Source: Anaerolineales bacterium
Lineage (GTDB): Bacteria > Chloroflexota > Anaerolineae > 4572-78 > J111
DNA length: 64,000 nt
Direction: 5' to 3'
NCBI GenBank assembly: GCA_020634855.1
Contig: JACKAU010000003.1
Coordinates: 186,001 to 250,000, forward strand
The notes below the pieces were generated by a model. That model saw nothing but the letters and a program-made list of their open reading frames with translations. It was not told the DNA's origin and did no database searches. A program made the position numbers and the translations under genes. Within the stretch, counting starts at the first letter, position 1; every line of letters begins with the position of its first letter. Positions 59,729 through 64,000 of this stretch are shown here, one piece after another.

Positions 59729-61123
59729 TTAAGGAATCCACGTTGGTCGATTGCTATCCGCGGCCAATTGGTGGAGATCTTCCGTTTCGAGGTCAAAAAG
59801 CCAAATACTTGGCTTGGCGTCGATTTCTCGTAAGGGAAATCGCTGAAACGCCAAATAGCGGCCATCGGGCGACCAGGCCGGTAGGCCGTGATGGATCTCG
59901 GTGTCATTCGTCAGACTATGAGCCTCGCTCCCATCCGAACGCATCAACCAAACCTGTTTGCCCATCGAGGCTCCGGCGGCCTTCCGAGTCAAGGCGATCC
60001 ACGCTCCATCCGGCGACCAGGTTGGTGACGTATCTTCCACCAACTGTTTCTCCCCCGACAGATCAACCAATTCCCCTGTTTCAGGCGAGGCTTTAAGCAG
60101 ATGCACGGCAAAGCCCTCATCGCTGGGTTGAAGATCGGCCACCAACAGCGACTCGCCCGCCGGATCCCAGACAGCCAGGCCACCTAGCCGGCTAGGAACG
60201 ACAAAGTTGCGCCCGTCATCGACATTGAAGACCTGCACGCCCTGGCTGCTGGGAGCGATATAACTTAGCCACCGGCCATCCGATGCCCATGTGGCTCCGT
60301 AACCCAAAATTTGATTGTCGTCAAACACGGCCACCGTTTCGCTGTTAGACAGGTTTAACCACCACAACCGGGGCGGCCCCGGCGCAGCGCCCGGCACGAG
60401 CATGTTGCGGCGCTCGTAAATGAGTCGGTCGCTGTTGGGCTGCCAGGCCACGCCGTTGCAGACCGCTTCCGGACAGGTCAACAACGGGTAGCGAGTCTGG
60501 CCTTCGGGCGAGATGGCCCACAAATCGCTGCCGCCGTCCTCTCGCAGCGCCGAGTAGGCAATGGTCGAAGCATCCGGTGAGAGGGCAAAATCAAATACGC
60601 CATAAGTTTCCTGGGTTAGCTGCACTGCGTCGCCGCCATCCGGATCGATGACAAAAATCTGGTCGTTGCCGATCGCGTCTTTGGCGACATAAAGCAGTCG
60701 CGGTTGCCCCGTTTGAAACTGCCAACTAATCGCCTCGTTGAGCGGACGACCACGCTGGCTGACCACATCACCGGTTAGAGTCACAGTGTAAAGGGTGTTC
60801 GAGGCTAAGGGTAAGGCCGGGGCAAAGGAGAGGGATGTACCGTCCCAACGGACGGTACCGCTCACCGGCGGGCTGACGGTTAAGGGTAGTTGATTCGTTT
60901 CCGAGGCTGAGATGTCTTGATCAAACGTTACTTTGATCTGGGACCGGGTTGACACATCGGTGGCGGCTGAAGCCGGGCTAACAGTGACGACTTGAAGGCC
61001 AACCTGATCGCCCCGCCAGAGGATTAAAGCAGTTACCAGCGCCATGATCAGTAGAAACGAAATAACAATTACGTCAAAGCGGTTGATGGGAAATCTTTTA
61101 ACCGGAGCAGTAGCGTAAGACAT
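59729..61123 (-). CDS. Membrane-anchored beta-propeller (TolB/WD40-like) protein with N-terminal Ig-like domain
   Basis: A 464-residue protein. One membrane helix (about 16-37) anchors it. A bacterial Ig-like (SbsA/Big_5 type) domain follows (about 45-140: VTVSPASAATDVSTRSQIKV, TFDQDIS, YTVTLTG). The rest is a six-bladed propeller with repeated SPDG and W-type blades (IFVIDPDGGDAVQLT, LWAISPEGQTRYPL, PTWSPDGAWIALTR, PAWSPDGRYLAFQR), like TolB. It is probably extracytoplasmic. Function unknown. It lies 45 nt upstream in the reverse direction from the TIGR03943 gene. Confidence 0.84.
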   Translation of the reverse strand: MSYATAPVKRFPINRFDVIVISFLLIMALVTALILWRGDQVGLQVVTVSPASAATDVSTRSQIKVTFDQDISASETNQLPLTVSPPVSGTVRWDGTSLSFAPALPLASNTLYTVTLTGDVVSQRGRPLNEAISWQFQTGQPRLLYVAKDAIGNDQIFVIDPDGGDAVQLTQETYGVFDFALSPDASTIAYSALREDGGSDLWAISPEGQTRYPLLTCPEAVCNGVAWQPNSDRLIYERRNMLVPGAAPGPPRLWWLNLSNSETVAVFDDNQILGYGATWASDGRWLSYIAPSSQGVQVFNVDDGRNFVVPSRLGGLAVWDPAGESLLVADLQPSDEGFAVHLLKASPETGELVDLSGEKQLVEDTSPTWSPDGAWIALTRKAAGASMGKQVWLMRSDGSEAHSLTNDTEIHHGLPAWSPDGRYLAFQRFPLREIDAKPSIWLFDLETEDLHQLAADSNRPTWIP

Positions 61124-61168
61124 AGCTTAAAACAAACAGGTGTTTTGAGCGTTTTTCATCAAACGCCC

Positions 61169-61912
61169 TTAAAAGGGATAAAGATAAGGCTGGTCAGGAA
61201 CATCGGTAGACGTCACGGAAGCCGCCTTGACGAGGGGCAGTTGTTCACCGCCGAACTCACCCGGCTCCAGCACGCCGGTCACCTCAACCCACTGGTCATC
61301 GGCCAGAGTCGGGCTGTCGGGCCAGTGAACTACCAACCCCAGCGGGGCGGCGTCGGCGGCGCAGCAGCTCACCACAAAGCGGCTAACCATAAAGCTGTCT
61401 TCGGCAAACCGGTCGTCCCGATACACAAAGCCAACCAGCTTGACCTCCTCGCCGGCTAAGGCAGCCGGGTCCGATGTTTGTCGGAAATCGATGATCCAAT
61501 CGAGAATGTTCTTTTCGGTTTTGGGTTTGGACAAAACAGCGCCGCCCTCCGGCGCAGCCGCCGATGTCAGCGACTCGAGGCTGATATCGCGGTTGGTCAT
61601 CGCTGCTGCGCCCAAAGGTTTGGGCGGAATCGCTAGCCCCAACACCATCGGCGAGGCGATCAGAAGCAGCCCCATCCAACTAAGCTGACCGTGCGAATGG
61701 CCATCGTGGTCGTGATGGTGACCGTCATGGTCATGATCATGTTCGGTTCGATAGCGATAGCTGATGCCCACTAAAATAAGCCCCAGAGCAGCCAGGACGG
61801 TCAGCCATAAGAAGCGCTCGTTGATATAAAATAACAACGTACCGCTCAAAATCCGGCTGAACAAAAATAGTCCCATCACAATTAAAATAATGGCTTTCCA
61901 ACTTGTCGTCAT
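61169..61912 (-). CDS. TIGR03943-family membrane protein, partner of the UPF0718 permease
   Basis: A 247-residue protein with about three membrane helices (near 7-25, 30-48, 72-90), a His/Asp-rich segment between them (HDHDHDGHHHDHDGHSH) and a soluble C-terminal domain with VSRFVVSCCAADA and WVEVTGVLEPGE. This is the TIGR03943/YcgQ-type protein always paired with UPF0718 permeases. The ATG at 61912 is used; GTG at 61918 and TTG at 61921 are also possible and overlap the permease stop. A metal-linked role is inferred from the His segment and the Fur-type regulator beside it. Confidence 0.85.
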   Translation of the reverse strand: MTTSWKAIILIVMGLFLFSRILSGTLLFYINERFLWLTVLAALGLILVGISYRYRTEHDHDHDGHHHDHDGHSHGQLSWMGLLLIASPMVLGLAIPPKPLGAAAMTNRDISLESLTSAAAPEGGAVLSKPKTEKNILDWIIDFRQTSDPAALAGEEVKLVGFVYRDDRFAEDSFMVSRFVVSCCAADAAPLGLVVHWPDSPTLADDQWVEVTGVLEPGEFGGEQLPLVKAASVTSTDVPDQPYLYPF

Positions 61913-61914
61913 GG

Positions 61915-62988
61915 TCACCAACTCATATTAAGATTAAGATAAACCGTAATCATTAGCGTCGCCATGAACGGGAGTAAGATCAAGTAAAGCACCACCCGCC
62001 GTTTGAAGACCCCTAAAAACATCAGTGAACTTTTGATATCGACCATCGGCCCAAATACCAGGAAAGCCAGTATGGCCGCCGGCGGGAACGAGTTAACAAA
62101 GGCCAGCGCCAGAAACGAGTCAACCGTGGAGCAGACCGACAGCACAAAGGCCAGCGTCATCATCGCCAGAATCGAGGTAGCCGAGCCGGCCCCCAATGCC
62201 AGCAAAACCGGCTGAGGAACCAACGTTTGCATCGCCGCCGCCAACATCGAGCCGATAATCAAGTAGCGGCCCATGTCAAAAAAATCATCGCCGCCAATGC
62301 TCAGCGCGTTCCAGAATCGATTCAGCCCGCTTTCATGGGGATGATCATGGGTATGCTCATGAGGGTGACATTGATGGTGGTCAATGGCGGCTAGCTGGTC
62401 TGATCTTAAAACATCTTCCGGCTTGGCAAAGTGAAAGACAAAACCGATTACTGAGGCGATCAGAAAGCTTAAGATAATGCGACCATAGAAAATCGGTCCC
62501 CAGCCAAAGGCAGCGTAAGTACTGGCTAACACAACCGGGTTGATGACCGGCGCGGCCAGCATAAAAGCGATGCCCATCGAGATGGGCAGTCCCTTGAGGT
62601 ACAGTCGCCGTGTTACCGGCACTACCCCGCACTCACACACGGGAAAGATTAGGCCCATTCCCCCACCCACCAGAGCCGCCGCTAGCGGATGGCGCGGCAC
62701 AAATCGATAAATTGTCTCACTATTTACATAAACTTCAAGCAGCCCTGAAACAATGGAACCGGCCAACAGGAAAGGGACGGCTTCGATGAAGATGCTGAGG
62801 AAAATGGTCACGAAGGTCTGGGCGCGGCTGCCCAGCGACCCGACCAGTTCATTATCACGGATGATAACCAGCGCCGCCAAAATCACAATGGCCAACAGCA
62901 GCCGGAGCGCGGCTTTAGAGCGAAAGAATCCTACCGCTGGTCTGGGCGTAATTTCGGTTGATGAGGAGTGAGACTCGATATATTTCAT
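61915..62988 (-). CDS. UPF0718 (DUF318) permease
   Basis: A 357-residue permease with about eight helices. The family motif SGLLEVYV and GLIFPVCECGVVPVTRRL (about 108-124) is visible, with GIAFMLAAPVINPVV. A His-rich cytoplasmic loop (HHQCHPHEHTHDHPHE, about 203-218) lies mid-protein. Relatives include ArsP-type exporters; the substrate is not known here. It is transcribed with the TIGR03943 gene, overlapping it by a few bases, and divergently from a Fur-family regulator with a shared control region. Confidence 0.87.
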   Translation of the reverse strand: MKYIESHSSSTEITPRPAVGFFRSKAALRLLLAIVILAALVIIRDNELVGSLGSRAQTFVTIFLSIFIEAVPFLLAGSIVSGLLEVYVNSETIYRFVPRHPLAAALVGGGMGLIFPVCECGVVPVTRRLYLKGLPISMGIAFMLAAPVINPVVLASTYAAFGWGPIFYGRIILSFLIASVIGFVFHFAKPEDVLRSDQLAAIDHHQCHPHEHTHDHPHESGLNRFWNALSIGGDDFFDMGRYLIIGSMLAAAMQTLVPQPVLLALGAGSATSILAMMTLAFVLSVCSTVDSFLALAFVNSFPPAAILAFLVFGPMVDIKSSLMFLGVFKRRVVLYLILLPFMATLMITVYLNLNMSW

Positions 62989-63062
62989 CAGAAAACATCA
63001 TCAGTATACCGCAGCATCTTAAGTAGGTAAAGTCGTGTCGAAGGGTGCATTGCGGTTTAGTG

Positions 63063-63090
63063 ATTATAGATCGGCCGATTTTGTTGTCAA
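63063..63090 (-). promoter_or_regulatory. Consensus sigma-70 promoter for the permease operon
   Basis: On the minus strand TTGACA (63090-63085), 16 nt, TATAAT (63068-63063). Both boxes are perfect. The start would be near 63056, giving a leader of about 68 nt. Confidence 0.82.
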
Positions 63091-63121
63091 ACTCTTAATT
63101 GCAAATATTCGCGACAACAAA
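63080..63121. promoter_or_regulatory. Candidate operator with TTTGTTGTC/GACAACAAA arms
   Basis: TTTGTTGTC (63080-63088) and GACAACAAA (63113-63121) are a perfect 9-bp inverted pair with 24 nt between. The left arm covers the -35 box of the permease promoter and the right arm lies just upstream of the regulator's -35, so a bound factor could block both. Confidence 0.6.
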
Positions 63122-63124
63122 TTT

Positions 63125-63153
63125 TTGACAAACGGCAGTTTCCTTATCATAAT
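63125..63153 (+). promoter_or_regulatory. Sigma-70 promoter for the Fur-family gene
   Basis: TTGACA (63125-63130), 17 nt, CATAAT (63148-63153). The spacing and hexamers are near ideal. The start would be near 63160, inside the inverted repeat at 63152-63171. Confidence 0.82.
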
Positions 63154-63171
63154 TGAGAATGTTGTCTCAAT
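63152..63171. promoter_or_regulatory. Candidate Fur/Zur-family operator, ATTGAGA-N6-TCTCAAT
   Basis: A perfect 7-6-7 inverted repeat overlapping the -10 box and start site of the regulator's promoter, 22 nt before its ATG. Its placement fits autorepression. The size fits Fur-family sites, though the sequence is not the E. coli Fur or Zur consensus. Confidence 0.68.
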
Positions 63172-63193
63172 AAGCAAAGGGTAAGATCAGACG

Positions 63194-63616
63194 ATGTCGA
63201 AAATAGTCAACTTAGCGGATAGTCTCAAGAAGGCTGGCTTCAAAATGACGCCGGCGCGGCTGGCGGTTATCGAGGTGTTAGAGAATCATCCGGAGCATTT
63301 AAGCCACAATCAAATTCTAGAGGAAGGTCAAAAAGTCTATCCGAAGCTCAGCCGAGCCACGGTCTACCGGACGATGGAATTATTAGTCGAATTAAAGCTA
63401 GTTCGCCCCCTCTACTTACATGATCCCACCCAGCGGTTTGTGTCTGCCTCAGGCGGCCACCACCATTTGGTCTGTACCAGTTGCGACATGACCATTGAGT
63501 TCGATCACTGTACGGCCGATCAATTGGCTAAGGAGTTAGCCGAAAAATTTGATTTTCAAATTCTTAATCACCTCCTTGAGTTTCAAGGCGTGTGTGCCAA
63601 GTGTCGTCAAAACTAA
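63194..63616 (+). CDS. Fur-family metal- or peroxide-responsive regulator
   Basis: A 140-residue Fur-family protein. The winged-helix domain covers about 1-80 (TPARLAVIEVLENHPEHLSH, LSRATVYRTMELL) and the dimerisation/metal domain about 85-140, with HHHLVCTSCDMTIEFDH and CAKCRQN giving two CxxC pairs for structural Zn. Length and divergence from a His-rich permease operon suggest a Zur- or Fur-like sensor, but sensor ligands cannot be told apart by eye. It probably represses itself and the permease operon. Confidence 0.9.
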   Translation: MSKIVNLADSLKKAGFKMTPARLAVIEVLENHPEHLSHNQILEEGQKVYPKLSRATVYRTMELLVELKLVRPLYLHDPTQRFVSASGGHHHLVCTSCDMTIEFDHCTADQLAKELAEKFDFQILNHLLEFQGVCAKCRQN

Positions 63617-63646
63617 ATTTTCGTAGCATTAACCAGGAGGATTTTT

Positions 63647-64000
63647 GTGAGTAATAGCCAGTGGAACCAGTTGTCGCAGCGACTCACCAAAGTACTGGGC
63701 TTGAAGTATGCCCCTATCGCTATCACCTTTTCGCAGGAAGCCCCGGCCGGTGTGGATACTTATGAAGGCGTAATGCCACCGCCCAGCGCCGACGGCCGAA
63801 CCGGTAAAGTTTCGGCCGGCTGTGTTTTCTGGATCAAAGCTCAGGATCGAACCTTTACCACCGTGCCTCAAGATCATTACAATTGCAGCGTGGGCAGCGT
63901 TACCCACGGGCTGAAATCGCTACCAGAGGTGATGAATAATGAAGATGTGCAGGGTATTCTGGAATGTGAATGGGTCACCCCGGAGGAGGCCATGCAGTTG
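63647..64000 (+). CDS. DUF169-family protein, truncated by the window end
   Basis: Start GTG at 63647 with AGGAGG 6 nt upstream; 118 codons are in the window. LGLKYAPIAITFSQEAP, VSAGCVFWIKAQ and DHYNCSVGSVTHG match the N-terminal half of DUF169 proteins. Conserved Cys residues (AGCVFW, HYNCSVG) suggest metal or cofactor binding. It follows the Fur-family gene by 30 nt and may share its transcript, linking it to the same metal or stress response. Confidence 0.85.
   Translation, partial: MSNSQWNQLSQRLTKVLGLKYAPIAITFSQEAPAGVDTYEGVMPPPSADGRTGKVSAGCVFWIKAQDRTFTTVPQDHYNCSVGSVTHGLKSLPEVMNNEDVQGILECEWVTPEEAMQL

Overview
The window is bacterial chromosome of moderate G+C (about half), densely coded on both strands, with most genes 35 to 60% hydrophobic or signalling in character. 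Gene content (an SPFH protein ending in an excisionase-type HTH, a DUF58/DUF4129 pair, a UPF0718 permease with TIGR03943, GAF/HisKA_3 kinases, UbiB kinases and many GMC/SnoaL proteins) is most like Chloroflexota, Anaerolineae-like. That assignment is inference; no rRNA, tRNA or CRISPR array was seen.

Layout. 0-3.3 kb: a membrane protein and a NarL-type histidine kinase, divergent from a LuxR-type response regulator. 3.4-6.9 kb: two tandem serine proteases without signal peptides, then a minus-strand SPFH/HTH protein and a helical partner. 7-11.6 kb: proS, a dynamin-like GTPase and a RmlD-like reductase. 11.9-24.1 kb: a DsbA-NhaA fusion, a NYN protein, several membrane and coiled-coil proteins, a squalene synthase, HdeD and DUF1269 proteins, then a four-gene set (flippase-like, helical, RDD, UbiB kinase with a frameshift). 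24.3-26.6 kb: a seven-helix membrane patatin on the minus strand.

27.4-39.1 kb is one long plus-strand catabolic or biosynthetic cluster: a DJ-1/PfpI protein, a benzoylformate-decarboxylase-like ThDP enzyme, seven SnoaL/NTF2-fold genes (eight domains), a DUF3237 protein, two GMC oxidoreductases, a VOC protein and a second DJ-1/PfpI protein. It has no transporter or regulator and no obvious known pathway. GlgX and a sugar-epimerase-like barrel fused to a STAS-like domain follow (39.2-43.5 kb).

43.6-48.2 kb is a membrane-excitability set: a UPF0114 protein, a two-helix K+ channel with RCK domains, and a 933-residue protein joining an MscS-like membrane bundle, an extracytoplasmic Cache domain and a region that aligns by eye with pentameric ligand-gated ion channels. 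I regard this as the most surprising gene in the window. 48.2-52.3 kb is an accessory island: a run of intergenic repeats, a candidate non-coding transcript with four phased dyads, an A+T-rich orphan gene of 631 codons, and 22-bp iteron-like repeats. 52.3-59.1 kb carries a YfhO protein, a methyltransferase with a C-terminal frameshift, a GNAT enzyme and the DUF58/DUF4129 pair. 59.2-59.7 kb holds a candidate small RNA and a MITE-like element. 59.7-64 kb holds a beta-propeller lipoprotein-like protein, a UPF0718 permease/TIGR03943 pair divergent from a Fur-family regulator with clear promoters and operators, and the start of a DUF169 gene.

Intergenic DNA is unusually structured. Many gaps hold long hairpins built from short (about 7 nt) near-tandem words that differ from locus to locus, plus dispersed palindromic families shared between loci. 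Several sit directly after stop codons and before T-rich runs, so they probably also serve as terminators. Three single-base frameshifts may be real decay or assembly errors.
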